A stretch of 64,000 bases of DNA from UBA2334 sp964396895. GTDB lineage: Bacteria > Pseudomonadota > Gammaproteobacteria > Burkholderiales > Burkholderiaceae_C. The stretch lies in NCBI GenBank assembly GCA_964396895.1, contig CAYNGJ010000010.1, positions 62,001-126,000 of the forward strand, given 5' to 3'. Positions 16,586-25,458 of this stretch are shown piece after piece. The position numbers were made by a program, and so were the translations under genes. The notes under the pieces are model-generated. The model was given only the letters and a program-made list of their open reading frames with translations. It ran no database searches and had not been told where the DNA came from. The first letter of the stretch is position 1; each line of letters opens with the position of its first letter.

Positions 16586-19042
16586 TCAGCGCTTGAGCCC
16601 CTGCAATTTGGAAAAGGCCGAGGCCATGGCCGATGGCGACTGCTCCCGCTCGTTGCGGTGCTGACCCACCCCGCCCCGCTGCTGGCGGTTGGCGGGCTCA
16701 AAGCGGTTGTCGCCCGAGGCTCGGCCGCCAGGGCCGTCCTTGCGCGCCGGGGCGGCGTCCAGCTTCATGGACAGGCCGATGCGCTTGCGCGCCACGTCCA
16801 CCTCCATCACCTTGACCCGCACGATGTCGCCGGTTTTGACCACCTCGCGCGCGTCGGTCACGAACTTGTGGCTGAGCTGGCTCACATGCACCAGCCCGTC
16901 CTGGTGCACGCCCAGGTCAATGAATGCGCCAAACTGCGCCACGTTGCTGACCGTGCCCTCCAAAATCATGCCCTCCGTCAGGTCTTTGATGTCTTCCACA
17001 CCGTCGTTGAATCGGGCCACCTTGAAGTCGGGCCGGGGGTCGCGGCCTGGCTTTTCCAGCTCGCTCAGGATGTCTTTGACGGTGATGACACCAAACTTGT
17101 CGTTGACCAGCAGCTCAGGACGCAGGGTTTTGAGCACGTCGCTGCGGCCCATCACCTCGGTGATGGGCTTGGCGGTTTTGAGCAAAATGTGCTCAACCAG
17201 GGGGTAGGTTTCGGGGTGCACGCCCGTCATGTCCAGCGGGTTGCTGCCGCCGCGAATGCGCAAGAAGCCCGCGCTTTGTTCAAAGGTTTTGGCCCCCAGG
17301 CCGCTGACTTCCATCAGTTGCTGGCGGGTTTTGAAGGCGCCGTTGGCCTCGCGCCAGCGCACCACGGCCTTGGCCACCGTGCCGCTCAGGCCCGACACCC
17401 GCGCCAGCAACGGCGCGCTGGCGGTGTTCAGGTCCACGCCCACGGCGTTCACGCAGTCTTCCACCACGGATTCCAGGGTGCGGGCGAGCTCGCTCTGGTT
17501 CACGTCGTGCTGGTACTGGCCCACGCCAATGCTTTTGGGGTCAATCTTGACCAACTCGGCCAGCGGGTCTTGCAGGCGGCGGGCAATGCTGGCCGCGCCG
17601 CGCAGGCTCACGTCCACGTCGGGCATTTCTTGGCTGGCGTATTCGCTGGCGCTGTACACCGACGCGCCCGCCTCGCTCACCACCACTTTTTGCATGGCAT
17701 GGCAGGGGTGGCCGGGCTCGGTGCCCTTGTCGATGAGCTTGATGAGGTCAGCGGCCAGCTTGTCGGTCTCGCGGCTGGCGGTGCCGTTGCCAATGGCGAT
17801 CAGGTTCACGCCGTGCTGCTCGCACAGCTTGGCCAGCGTGTGCAGGCTGCCGTCCCAGTCGCGCCGGGGCTCGTGCGGGTACACGGTGCTGGTGGCCACC
17901 AGCTTGCCCGTGGCATCGACCACGGCCACCTTCACGCCGGTGCGGATGCCGGGGTCCAGGCCCATGACGGTTTTGGGCCCGGCGGGCGCGGCCAGCAACA
18001 GGTCGCGCAGGTTGTCGGCAAACACCTTGATGGCGGTTTGCTCCGCCGACTCGCGCAGGCGGGCAAACAGGTCGCGCTCGGTGGACAAACTCAGTTTGAC
18101 GCGCCACGTCCAGGCCACGCACTTGCGCAACAGGTCGTCGGCCGCCCTGCCCTGGTGCCGCCAGCCCAGGTGCACCGCAATTTTCCCCTCGGCCAGCGAG
18201 GGCACGGCAGCGGGCTTTTTATAAGTAGCAGACTTTTTAATGTCATCAAGCGCTGGAGTGCTTTTTTGATCAATATTTTGTCCCACAGCGTTCAACTCAG
18301 GGGCCTGCAGTTTCACGTCCAGAATTTCCAGCGCCCGGCCCCGGAACACGGCCAGCGCCCGGTGCGAGGGCACGCGGGCCATGGGTTCGTCGTAGTCAAA
18401 GTAATCGCGGAACTTGGCCACATCGGGGTGGGCCTCGTCTTTGCCCGCGGCGAGTGAGCTGCGCAGCAGGCCTTCGGCCCACAACCACTCGCGCAGGGTT
18501 TGCACCAGTGTGGCGTCCTCGGCCCAGCGCTCGGACAGGATGTCGCGCACACCGTCCAGCACGGCCAGCGGGTTGGAAAAATCGGTGCCTTCGGGGTCGC
18601 CCACGGGGCGCACAAACGCCTGGGCTTGGGCCAGCGGCTCCAGCGTGGGGTTGGCCAACAGGCGGTCGGCCAGGGGCTCAATGCCGGCCTCGCGCGCCAT
18701 CATGCCCTTGGTGCGGCGCTTGGGCTTGTAGGGCAGGTACAGGTCTTCCAGTTCCTGCTTGGTGGGCGCGGCCTCGACGGCGGCGCGCAGCTCGGGCGTG
18801 AGCTTGCCCTGCTCTTCAATGCTTTTGAGGATGGTGGCGCGGCGGTCCTCCAACTCGCGCAGGTAGGACAGGCGGGCTTCGATCTCGCGCATCTGGATGT
18901 CGTCCAGGCCACCCGTGGCTTCCTTGCGGTAGCGGGAAATGAAGGGCACGGTGGCCCCGCCGTCCAACAATTCCACAGCCACCTGCACCTGGCGAGGCTG
19001 AACTTTGATTTCCTGGGCGATCTGCGTGACGATGTGGTGCAT
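16586..19042 (-). CDS. tex: Tex family S1 RNA-binding protein
   Basis: 818 residues from the ATG at 19042 (MHHIVTQIAQEIKVQ). Tex/YhgF binds nucleic acid and influences transcription and stress survival. Domains in order: N-terminal helical Tex_N (VPFISRYRKEATGGLDD), YqgF-like RNase fold (VMGLDPGIRTGVKVAVVD), HhH modules (LLARVSGLSGTVAKAVV and LMEVSGLGAKTFEQSAGFLRI) and a C-terminal S1 domain (GTVSNVAQFGAFIDLGVHQDGLVHVSQL). About 22 residues near 255-276 (GQNIDQKSTPALDDIKKSAT) are encoded by a copy of the dispersed AT-rich repeat in antisense orientation, placed between the N-terminal region and the YqgF domain. The insertion keeps the frame. Confidence 0.95.
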   Translation of the reverse strand: MHHIVTQIAQEIKVQPRQVQVAVELLDGGATVPFISRYRKEATGGLDDIQMREIEARLSYLRELEDRRATILKSIEEQGKLTPELRAAVEAAPTKQELEDLYLPYKPKRRTKGMMAREAGIEPLADRLLANPTLEPLAQAQAFVRPVGDPEGTDFSNPLAVLDGVRDILSERWAEDATLVQTLREWLWAEGLLRSSLAAGKDEAHPDVAKFRDYFDYDEPMARVPSHRALAVFRGRALEILDVKLQAPELNAVGQNIDQKSTPALDDIKKSATYKKPAAVPSLAEGKIAVHLGWRHQGRAADDLLRKCVAWTWRVKLSLSTERDLFARLRESAEQTAIKVFADNLRDLLLAAPAGPKTVMGLDPGIRTGVKVAVVDATGKLVATSTVYPHEPRRDWDGSLHTLAKLCEQHGVNLIAIGNGTASRETDKLAADLIKLIDKGTEPGHPCHAMQKVVVSEAGASVYSASEYASQEMPDVDVSLRGAASIARRLQDPLAELVKIDPKSIGVGQYQHDVNQSELARTLESVVEDCVNAVGVDLNTASAPLLARVSGLSGTVAKAVVRWREANGAFKTRQQLMEVSGLGAKTFEQSAGFLRIRGGSNPLDMTGVHPETYPLVEHILLKTAKPITEVMGRSDVLKTLRPELLVNDKFGVITVKDILSELEKPGRDPRPDFKVARFNDGVEDIKDLTEGMILEGTVSNVAQFGAFIDLGVHQDGLVHVSQLSHKFVTDAREVVKTGDIVRVKVMEVDVARKRIGLSMKLDAAPARKDGPGGRASGDNRFEPANRQQRGGVGQHRNEREQSPSAMASAFSKLQGLKR
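18217..18280 (+). repeat. AT-rich dispersed repeat, copy 3 (inside tex)
   Basis: On the plus strand TAGC at 18226-18229, exactly 18 nt, then AAGCGC at 18248-18253, TGGAGTGC and TTTTTTGATCAATATTTTG. The tail aligns with that of copy 7 (TTTTTGATTCATATTTTTG). It is antisense to tex and read through in frame. Base composition is far more AT-rich than the surrounding tex codons. Confidence 0.8.
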
Positions 19043-19148
19043 GGACGGGGGCAACAAATGTGGGGCACGGCAACGTCAGGCGGCCCCTGGGGTTCAAAGG
19101 GCGCAAAGTGTGCCACAGGCCACTGGCGGCCCAGGGCACGGCCCCCCG

Positions 19149-20294
19149 TCAGGCGGGTGTGGCTGCACTGCCACCGGCCATCACCCGGTTTCGCCCCGCC
19201 GCCTTGGCCGCGTACAGTGCTTGGTCTGCCGTGGCAATCAACTGGTCGCCGGTGCGCCCGTCGTCCGGGTAGGTGGCCACACCGAAGGACGCCGTGACAC
19301 GGATGAGTTGCCCGCCGTAGGCCACCAGCTGCTCCGCCAGGGCAATGCGCAACTGCTCGGCGCGCCCCACCGCGCTGGCCTGCGTCATGTGTGGCGACAC
19401 CAGCAAGAACTCCTCGCCACCGTAGCGGCAGTACACATCGCTGCCGCGAGCAAGGTTTTTCATCAGCGCACCGAACACCCGCAGCACTTCATCGCCCGCC
19501 AGGTGGCCGTGCTCGTCGTTGACGCGTTTGAAATGGTCCAGGTCACCCAGGATGACGCTGATGGGGTGGCCATGGCGCTGCGCCGCAATCAACTCCCGCT
19601 GCAGCGTTTCCTCCAGGTAGCGGCGGTTAAACAGACCGGTCAGCGCATCGTGGGTGGACTGTTCCCGCAGCTCTTCTTGCAGCGCCAGCACCGCCCGCTC
19701 GGCCTGCAATCGCTCGGTGACGTCGATGACCAAACCAATGAGCGCGCGCCGACCTTTGATGTCCATGGCGGTGGCGCGCAGCTCAATGTCGATGACCTGA
19801 CCACCTTTGCGCACCCCTCGGATCAGGGCATCGGTGCTCTCGGTCAGGCCTTGCAGTTGCTGGCGCGTCAGCGTCGCCAGCTTGGGATGGTCGACTGGCG
19901 GCACCAGTGCCAGCGGGTGCAGCCCCACGATTTCGTCGACCCCATACCCGAACATCTGGGCGAACTTGGCGTTGGCGTAGCTCAGCAGGTCGCTCTCAAT
20001 GATGGCAATGCCCACCAGCGACTGGTTGACCAGGCCGCGAAACTTCGCCTCCGATTCGCGCAATGCACGGTTGATTTTTTCGTTCTCCAGCAAGGCCGCC
20101 TGCAGCTCGGCGGTGCGTTTGCGCACCTGTTCTTCCAGCAAGATGGCCGTCTGAAACAGGCTGAAGTCCGACCCCTGCACGCTGGTGTTGCGCTCGGCGC
20201 GGTCCATCAGCGAGCGGATGATTTTGTTGAGCCGACCCACCTCTCGCTGGTGGGCCAGCGCCTCGGGGGAGTCTGGCGGTGCGGCATCAGCCAT
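19149..20294 (-). CDS. PAS-GGDEF diguanylate cyclase
   Basis: 381 residues from the ATG at 20294, overlapping the end of the FIST gene by 8 bp. A coiled N-terminal region (to about residue 95) precedes a PAS domain (SEAKFRGLVNQSLVGIAIIE to the VIDVTERLQAERA boundary) and a GGDEF domain. The active site is YCRYGGEEFLLVS near residue 291, and an RGSD inhibitory site lies exactly five residues before it. LGDLDHFKRVNDEHGHLAGDE is normal. No membrane segment is seen, so it is a cytosolic c-di-GMP synthase. Coupling to the FIST gene suggests the two work in one signalling path. Confidence 0.93.
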   Translation of the reverse strand: MADAAPPDSPEALAHQREVGRLNKIIRSLMDRAERNTSVQGSDFSLFQTAILLEEQVRKRTAELQAALLENEKINRALRESEAKFRGLVNQSLVGIAIIESDLLSYANAKFAQMFGYGVDEIVGLHPLALVPPVDHPKLATLTRQQLQGLTESTDALIRGVRKGGQVIDIELRATAMDIKGRRALIGLVIDVTERLQAERAVLALQEELREQSTHDALTGLFNRRYLEETLQRELIAAQRHGHPISVILGDLDHFKRVNDEHGHLAGDEVLRVFGALMKNLARGSDVYCRYGGEEFLLVSPHMTQASAVGRAEQLRIALAEQLVAYGGQLIRVTASFGVATYPDDGRTGDQLIATADQALYAAKAAGRNRVMAGGSAATPA

Positions 20295-21456
20295 GGTCTG
20301 CGCCCTCAGGTACCTCAGCGGCCCCTGCGCTCCCGATGGCCAGTCCCACCAGGGTCTGGTTGACGTGCACGCCGTTGAACTGCTCACCGTAGGTGTTGAA
20401 GCCGACCGCCTGGCAGGCTTGCAGCGTCTGCGCCACCGCCGGTGTCAGGCCGCACTGCGCAATTTCCAGCTTGCGCAAGATGCAGTCGAACACCAGCAGC
20501 AGTTGCAGGGGGCCAACGTCGGCCTGCACCTGCGCCAGTACCTCGGCCAGGTTGGTCTGCAGGTCCACCCCCTTGGCCACGCGCAGCACCAAGCCGTCTT
20601 CGATGGCACAAAAAAACGTCAGGCTGCCGTCGGCGTTGGCCTTCTGGATGGAGCGGACGTAGTTCGTCCCATCGATCATCACCACCACCGGCCACGCCGC
20701 AAAACGGCCCGGGTCCAGGTCGCCAACCGCCAGGCCCAGGATGCGGGCGTACTCCTCGGCCGCCGGAAGGCCATTGATTTCCCGAACGATGCGGTTGGCG
20801 GCGTCGGCGTCGGTCACCACCAGCCGTTCATCGGTCGCGACGAAATGCTGGGTCTTGAACAGTTTGAACGGCGCATTGGGCTTGAGCAACACCAGCACGG
20901 CACTGTCGACGTGAAAAGCACCGTCGCAAAACACCTGGGTGTGTCCGAAATCCAGGCCGTCGCCCGCAGACCCCCCAGCCAAAGGCCATCGCCCCAGTGC
21001 GTTTTGCAGCGACCGGGTGACCGGCTCCTCTCGCTTGGACATGCCATCGATGAGCAGCAACGCCACGCAGTTGTCGGCATCGGCATCGGGTGCCAGGCTT
21101 TCCATGCGCTGCATCAGTCCCTGGGCCAGGGCCTGACCTTGCCCCATCTCGAAGTGCTGCAAGAAACCGATGCGGCCACTGACGGCCACGCAGCCGTCAC
21201 CCGAAAAGCTCGCGCCGGAAAGGCTGCCGTCCTGGCAACCCAGGGGGCCCATCTCACCCGCCGACGTGCACCCCACCACCTGGACGCCCACGAACAAGCG
21301 GTTCATCTCAGCGGCGAGGGCGTCCAGGTCGTGGGCACTGGAACAGAAAAACAGCACCAGCCCGGCGTCGGGCTGTTGAACCTGGGCGTGGAATTCTTGG
21401 ACGGCCAGACGAGCGTCGGGTGCGACGGATTGGCCACGGCGAACGGTGGTGGGCAC
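20287..21456 (-). CDS. FIST-domain sensory protein (FIST_N and FIST_C)
   Basis: 389 residues from a GTG at 21456, chosen because AAGGAG lies a good distance upstream. FIST proteins are thought to sense small molecules such as amino acids. The N-terminal FIST domain shows AGLVLFFCSSAHDLDAL, VGVQVVGCTSAGEMG and LSGASFSG. The central GGSAGDGLDF with the VLVLLKP strand and the C-terminal FIST_C (LQLLLVFDCILRKL...GFNTYGEQFNGVHVNQTL) are clear. It has no output domain of its own. Overlap with the downstream PAS-GGDEF gene and divergence from another PAS-GGDEF gene suggest it feeds c-di-GMP signalling. Confidence 0.93.
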   Translation of the reverse strand: MPTTVRRGQSVAPDARLAVQEFHAQVQQPDAGLVLFFCSSAHDLDALAAEMNRLFVGVQVVGCTSAGEMGPLGCQDGSLSGASFSGDGCVAVSGRIGFLQHFEMGQGQALAQGLMQRMESLAPDADADNCVALLLIDGMSKREEPVTRSLQNALGRWPLAGGSAGDGLDFGHTQVFCDGAFHVDSAVLVLLKPNAPFKLFKTQHFVATDERLVVTDADAANRIVREINGLPAAEEYARILGLAVGDLDPGRFAAWPVVVMIDGTNYVRSIQKANADGSLTFFCAIEDGLVLRVAKGVDLQTNLAEVLAQVQADVGPLQLLLVFDCILRKLEIAQCGLTPAVAQTLQACQAVGFNTYGEQFNGVHVNQTLVGLAIGSAGAAEVPEGADHG

Positions 21457-21671
21457 GTGAGTCTCCTTGTTGTTGTGCTGGTTAAAGACTCGCCCATGGG
21501 CAGAGCAAAGCGCCAACCCATGATAGCCAAGGGCCTCCCAGGCGTGTGTTTTTTTCACATCCCACACGGGCTATCCCACGGCGGCAGTGCGGTGTCATGT
21601 GGGGGCATGAACGGTCAGGCCTCTGTACCCCTGCGGGTAAAATGGCCTCTCAAAACAAAACAGGGACTGCC

Positions 21672-22979
21672 ATGCGATTTCAAGTGACTTTGCAGGGTTT
21701 GGAGGCCGTGCTGAACGCGGTACCGGACAGCTTGTTTCTGCTGGATCCGGACACCTCCAGCATCCTCTACTGCAACCGGGCGGCGCACGAGGAACTGGGC
21801 TACGCGCCCGAAGACCTGCTGGGCCACTCCGTGCTCAGCCTGCAAAAAGACGTGACCGGACTGCCGCAGTGGAGCCAGATTGCCGAGGTCATCCGCCAGG
21901 CCAGCCCCTACGTCTTTGTGGGCCGCCACCGCCACCGCGATGGCCATGAAATCAGCGTGGAGGTGCACACCAACACCTTTGAGTTCGACGGGCACATGTA
22001 CTTTCTGTCGTCGGCCCGCAACATCGGCAACCGCACCCTGCTGGACAACGACACCCTGACCCGCGACGCCCATCTGCTGTTCGCCCTCAACGAGGCATCC
22101 GACGGCATGTGGGACTGGCACATTCCCACGGGCAACGTGTATTTCAGCCCCCAGCTCAAGCGCATGCTGGGCTATGGGCCGCACGAACTGTCGCCCACGG
22201 TGGAGAGTTGGACGGCCAACGTGCACCCCGACGACCAGATCCGCGTGTTTCAGGTGATGGACCAGCACCTGAAAGGCGAACGCGAACGCTATGAGGCGCA
22301 ATACCGCCTGAGAAACCGCAACGGCCACTATCTGTGGGTGAACGACCGTGGCCGGGTGTGTGAGCGCGACGCCCAGCAGGCCCCCACCCGGGTGGTGGGC
22401 ATGGTGCAAAACATCACCGACCAGAAAATGCTGGAACTGGAGCTGATGCAGCAGGCCTCACACGACAGCCTCACCGGCTTGCGCAACCGCCGCGAAGCAG
22501 AGCAGGCCTTGGTGGCCCAGCTGTCCACCTGCCAGCGCCTGGACGTGCCCTTGGGCGTGTGCCTGTTTGACCTGGACCATTTCAAGCAAATCAACGACGT
22601 GCACGGCCACCTGGTGGGTGACCGCGTGCTGGTTCGGGTGGCGCAGCACCTGAGCCAGAGTCTGCGGGGCTCGGACGCCCTGTTTCGCTGGGGCGGCGAA
22701 GAATTTTTGCTGCTGGTCCCCGGCCTGGGCGTGGGCGACATGCTGCAACTGGGACAAAAACTGTGTGCCGAATTTGCCTCCCTGTCCTGGGAGGACCTGC
22801 CCGGCATCGGACCGGTCACCGCCAGCTTTGGCATGGCCGTCATGCCCGAGCACGGGTCAACTCCCGCCGAATTGCTGCTGGCCGCTGACACGGCGCTCTA
22901 CAGCGCCAAGGCCGCTGGCCGCCACTGCGTGCGCATGGCCCAGCCGCTGCCGCCACCGGCACTGTCGGTCGTGGCCTGA
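21672..22979 (+). CDS. PAS-PAS-GGDEF diguanylate cyclase
   Basis: 435 residues from the ATG at 21672. PAS 1 (about 10-120) begins LEAVLNAVPDSLFLLDPDT. PAS 2 with its PAC segment (about 140-260) includes GMWDWHIPTGNVYFSPQLKR and YEAQYRLRNRNGHYLWV. The GGDEF domain starts at HDSLTGLRNRREAEQ. The motif is FRWGGEEFLLLVP near residue 341, preceded by an RGSD inhibitory site at the usual five-residue distance. No membrane segments. It is divergent from the FIST gene across 215 bp of intergenic DNA in which I see no gene. Confidence 0.93.
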   Translation: MRFQVTLQGLEAVLNAVPDSLFLLDPDTSSILYCNRAAHEELGYAPEDLLGHSVLSLQKDVTGLPQWSQIAEVIRQASPYVFVGRHRHRDGHEISVEVHTNTFEFDGHMYFLSSARNIGNRTLLDNDTLTRDAHLLFALNEASDGMWDWHIPTGNVYFSPQLKRMLGYGPHELSPTVESWTANVHPDDQIRVFQVMDQHLKGERERYEAQYRLRNRNGHYLWVNDRGRVCERDAQQAPTRVVGMVQNITDQKMLELELMQQASHDSLTGLRNRREAEQALVAQLSTCQRLDVPLGVCLFDLDHFKQINDVHGHLVGDRVLVRVAQHLSQSLRGSDALFRWGGEEFLLLVPGLGVGDMLQLGQKLCAEFASLSWEDLPGIGPVTASFGMAVMPEHGSTPAELLLAADTALYSAKAAGRHCVRMAQPLPPPALSVVA

Positions 22980-23031
22980 GGGCTGCACAAAGGCTGCGCG
23001 AATGCGGCGTGAAGGCTGCGGCACCCGGGGC

Positions 23032-23934
23032 TCAGCCCCTCAGGGCTGCGCGCAGCTTGGCACCCACGTCAGGGCGCTCGGCGAACGGATCGGGTGGGTT
23101 GTGTCCTTGCACCACCGCCTCCAGGCGCTGGGTCACATTGCCCAGGGCCTGCGGATGGCTGTAGATGTAGAACTGGTTGGCTTCGATGGCGGCAAACACC
23201 TTGGCCGCCACATCGGCCGCCGACACCTTGCCGCTGCTCACCGCTTTTTGGCTCATGGCCTGGCCAATGAGCTGGCTTTGGGTGGGCTGCTCATCGGCCA
23301 AGGCGCCGGGACGGTTGCGGTGGCTGTGGGCAATGCCGGTGGGCACAAAGTAGGGGCACAGCACGCTGGCCCCCACTTGGTCGGTCACCAGTGACAGGTC
23401 TTGGTACAGCGTTTCGCTCAGGGCCACCACGGCGTGCTTGCTCACGTTGTAAATGCCCATGTTGGGCGCGGTCAGCAGCCCCGCCATGCTGGCGGTGTTG
23501 ACGATGTGGCCTTGCCAGGTGGGGTCGGCCTTGGCGGCGGCCAGCATGTGCGGCGTGAAGCAGCGCACGCCGTGGATGACGCCCCACAGGTTGACGCCCA
23601 ATACCCATTGCCAGTCGGCCACGGAGTTTTCCCACACCAGCCCGCCACTGCCCACACCGGCGTTGTTGAACACAAAATGCGGCGCACCAAACTGGGCCAC
23701 CACCTCGGCGGCCAGGGTGTCCATGGCCTCGGTGTTGGACACGTCCACGCGCCGGGCCATGGTGGTCACGCCGGTGGCGACCAACTCTGCCTCAGCGGCG
23801 GCCAGGGCGTCGGCTTGCACATCGACCAGCACCAGGTTCATGCCGCGCGCAGCGGCGATGCGGGCGCATTCCAAGCCAAAACCGGAGCCTGCACCGGTGA
23901 GCACGGCGGTTTTGCCGACGAAATCAGAAATCAT
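23032..23934 (-). CDS. SDR family NAD(P)-dependent oxidoreductase
   Basis: 300 residues from the ATG at 23934. A classical short-chain dehydrogenase: cofactor loop TGAGSGFG, NNAG near residue 90, and the catalytic Ser-Tyr-Lys set NTASMAGLL and YNVSKHAV. An extended C-terminus (FVPTGIAHSHRNRPG..., YSHPQALGNVTQRLEAVVQG) places it with about 300-residue SDRs often found among fatty-acid or aromatic degradation genes. Substrate unknown. Its start overlaps the end of the GNAT gene by 11 bp. Confidence 0.92.
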   Translation of the reverse strand: MISDFVGKTAVLTGAGSGFGLECARIAAARGMNLVLVDVQADALAAAEAELVATGVTTMARRVDVSNTEAMDTLAAEVVAQFGAPHFVFNNAGVGSGGLVWENSVADWQWVLGVNLWGVIHGVRCFTPHMLAAAKADPTWQGHIVNTASMAGLLTAPNMGIYNVSKHAVVALSETLYQDLSLVTDQVGASVLCPYFVPTGIAHSHRNRPGALADEQPTQSQLIGQAMSQKAVSSGKVSAADVAAKVFAAIEANQFYIYSHPQALGNVTQRLEAVVQGHNPPDPFAERPDVGAKLRAALRG

Positions 23935-24460
23935 GGGGTTCTCCAGGGGGTGTGGGGGGGTCAGCGGGGCGCAGCATTTCCACATGGGCAATGCCGTCCT
24001 CGTCGTAGGGGGGGCTGTCGGTCACAAAGCCGTGGCGGCCATAAAAGCTTTGCAGGTGGGCCTGGGCGCCTATGCGGATGGGCTGTGCGCCCCACAGCCC
24101 CTGCAGTTCGTCACAGGCCCGAGCCATGAGGGTGTGCCCCAGCGCCAAGCCGCGGGCGGCGGGCGACGTGACCACCCGCCCAATGCTGGCCTGCGGGTAT
24201 TTGAGGCCCGCAGGCACCAGGCGGGCGGCGGCCAGCAACTGGCCAGCGGCGTCCCAGGCCAGCAGGTGGTGACAGGCGGGGTCGGCACCGTCCATGTCCT
24301 GGAACACGCAGGCCTGCTCCACCACAAACACCGCCGTGCGCAACTGCAGCCAGGCGTACAACTGCGTCACCGACAACTGGTCAAACGCCAGGCACTGCCA
24401 AGACAGCCCCTGGGAAGACGCGGTTGACGGCTGGGCCGGCGATGAAGCGACCGGGGTCAT
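23924..24460 (-). CDS. ElaA-like GNAT N-acetyltransferase
   Basis: 178 residues. ElaA-type features: LYAWLQLRTAVFVVEQACVFQDMDGADPACHHLLAW, then the acetyl-CoA segment IGRVVTSPAARGLALGHTLM and LQSFYGRHGFVTDSPPYDEDGIAHVEM. All match the small GNAT ElaA family, whose substrate is unknown. Its start overlaps the stop of the GST gene (ATGA) and its end overlaps the SDR start, so GST, elaA and SDR are translationally coupled. Confidence 0.9.
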   Translation of the reverse strand: MTPVASSPAQPSTASSQGLSWQCLAFDQLSVTQLYAWLQLRTAVFVVEQACVFQDMDGADPACHHLLAWDAAGQLLAAARLVPAGLKYPQASIGRVVTSPAARGLALGHTLMARACDELQGLWGAQPIRIGAQAHLQSFYGRHGFVTDSPPYDEDGIAHVEMLRPADPPTPPGEPHDF

Positions 24461-25446
24461 GCCGCTTTCAGCACGTAACCCACGCGGGGAAAGTGCACGC
24501 GCACGGCACCGGCCCGCTCGTCGGTGCGCAGCAGGGTGTAGCGGGTGCGCGTGGCGGCCAGCAGCGTGCCCGCCGTGGCCTCGGGGCCAAAGCTCTCGGC
24601 GGCGATGGTGACGTCAGCGCCCAGCGCCAAACCGTGTTCGTCCTGAAACACCCCGTCGTCGGGGAAAAAATTCAAGCTTTTTTGGCCGCCAGCGATTGAT
24701 GCGCTTGCACTGGCAGCTATCGCCTCCGCAGCAGTGCTTTTGACCATGTCGCCATGGCCAATGGCGGCCATGCGGGCCAACCAGTCTTGGACCGCGGGGG
24801 TGGCGTCGAACACGTCGGCCAGCACAGGCACGCGGGTCTGGGTGAACCACAGCGGGTGGTAGGCGGCAAAGTCGGCCAGGCTGGGCGCACTGCCCAGCAG
24901 GTAGGCGGTGGCCCCGCCCTGCTCGTGCAGCATGTCGGACAGGCGACGCAAATAACTCTTGTAGGCGGCCGCGCCGTCGGCCGGGCGGATGCGCACCATG
25001 CCGGTGGACATGGCGGCGCGGTCGGCCCCGAAGGCCTTGGCGGCTTCGACGGGCATGCCCGCCATGGCCTGGGCCGCGCCCTTGGGCTGAAAGTTGTAGG
25101 CCATGGCGGCCCAGAACAGCTGGGTGTCGGCCCACTGGGCCACGGTGCGGTTGAGCCCCTTGTGCCCCTCGGGGAAAAACGAGGGCGTGGGGGCCAGGTG
25201 CTCCAGCACGGTGGCAATGAGGGACGTGTCGCAAAACACATCGTTGCCGATTTGCAAAAACGGCGTCTTGCGGTAGCCGCCAGTCAGCGCCACCACGTCG
25301 GGCTTGGGCGCGATGCTGGGCACGATGACCGACTTCCAAGTCAACTGTTTGTGGCCCAGCATCAGCCGCACCTTCTCGGCGAAGGGCGACATGGGGTAGT
25401 GGTGCAGGTAAATATCTGGCGTGGTGTCGGGCAGGGCTTCAGACAT
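24457..25446 (-). CDS. Glutathione S-transferase family protein with repeat-derived insert
   Basis: 329 residues. The N-terminal thioredoxin-fold GST domain is seen in IYLHHYPMSPFAEKVRLMLG, GYRKTPFLQIG and the glutathione site CDTSLIATVLEHL. The C-terminal helical domain contains LLGSAPSLADFAAYHPLWF, the N-capping box region. A further C-terminal extension of about 70 residues follows. Residues about 243-262 (EAIAASASASIAGGQKSLNF) are encoded by a copy of the dispersed AT-rich repeat in sense orientation, at the hinge between the GST fold and the extension. It is first in a coupled unit with elaA and an SDR. Confidence 0.9.
   Translation of the reverse strand: MSEALPDTTPDIYLHHYPMSPFAEKVRLMLGHKQLTWKSVIVPSIAPKPDVVALTGGYRKTPFLQIGNDVFCDTSLIATVLEHLAPTPSFFPEGHKGLNRTVAQWADTQLFWAAMAYNFQPKGAAQAMAGMPVEAAKAFGADRAAMSTGMVRIRPADGAAAYKSYLRRLSDMLHEQGGATAYLLGSAPSLADFAAYHPLWFTQTRVPVLADVFDATPAVQDWLARMAAIGHGDMVKSTAAEAIAASASASIAGGQKSLNFFPDDGVFQDEHGLALGADVTIAAESFGPEATAGTLLAATRTRYTLLRTDERAGAVRVHFPRVGYVLKAA
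24663..24721 (-). repeat. AT-rich dispersed repeat, copy 4 (inside a GST gene)
   Basis: On the minus strand TAGC (24719-24716), exactly 18 nt, then AATCGC (24697-24692), TGGCGGCC and an AAAAAAGCTTGAATTTTTT tail. It is in the same orientation as the gene and translated in frame. Confidence 0.75.
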
Positions 25447-25458
25447 GGGGAGCCTCCA

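Noticed and set aside
23010..23040. Hairpin GGGGC-TCA-GCCCC as a terminator between the PAS-PAS-GGDEF and SDR genes
   Set aside because: Only five pairs, no T-run, and it overlaps the SDR stop codon.
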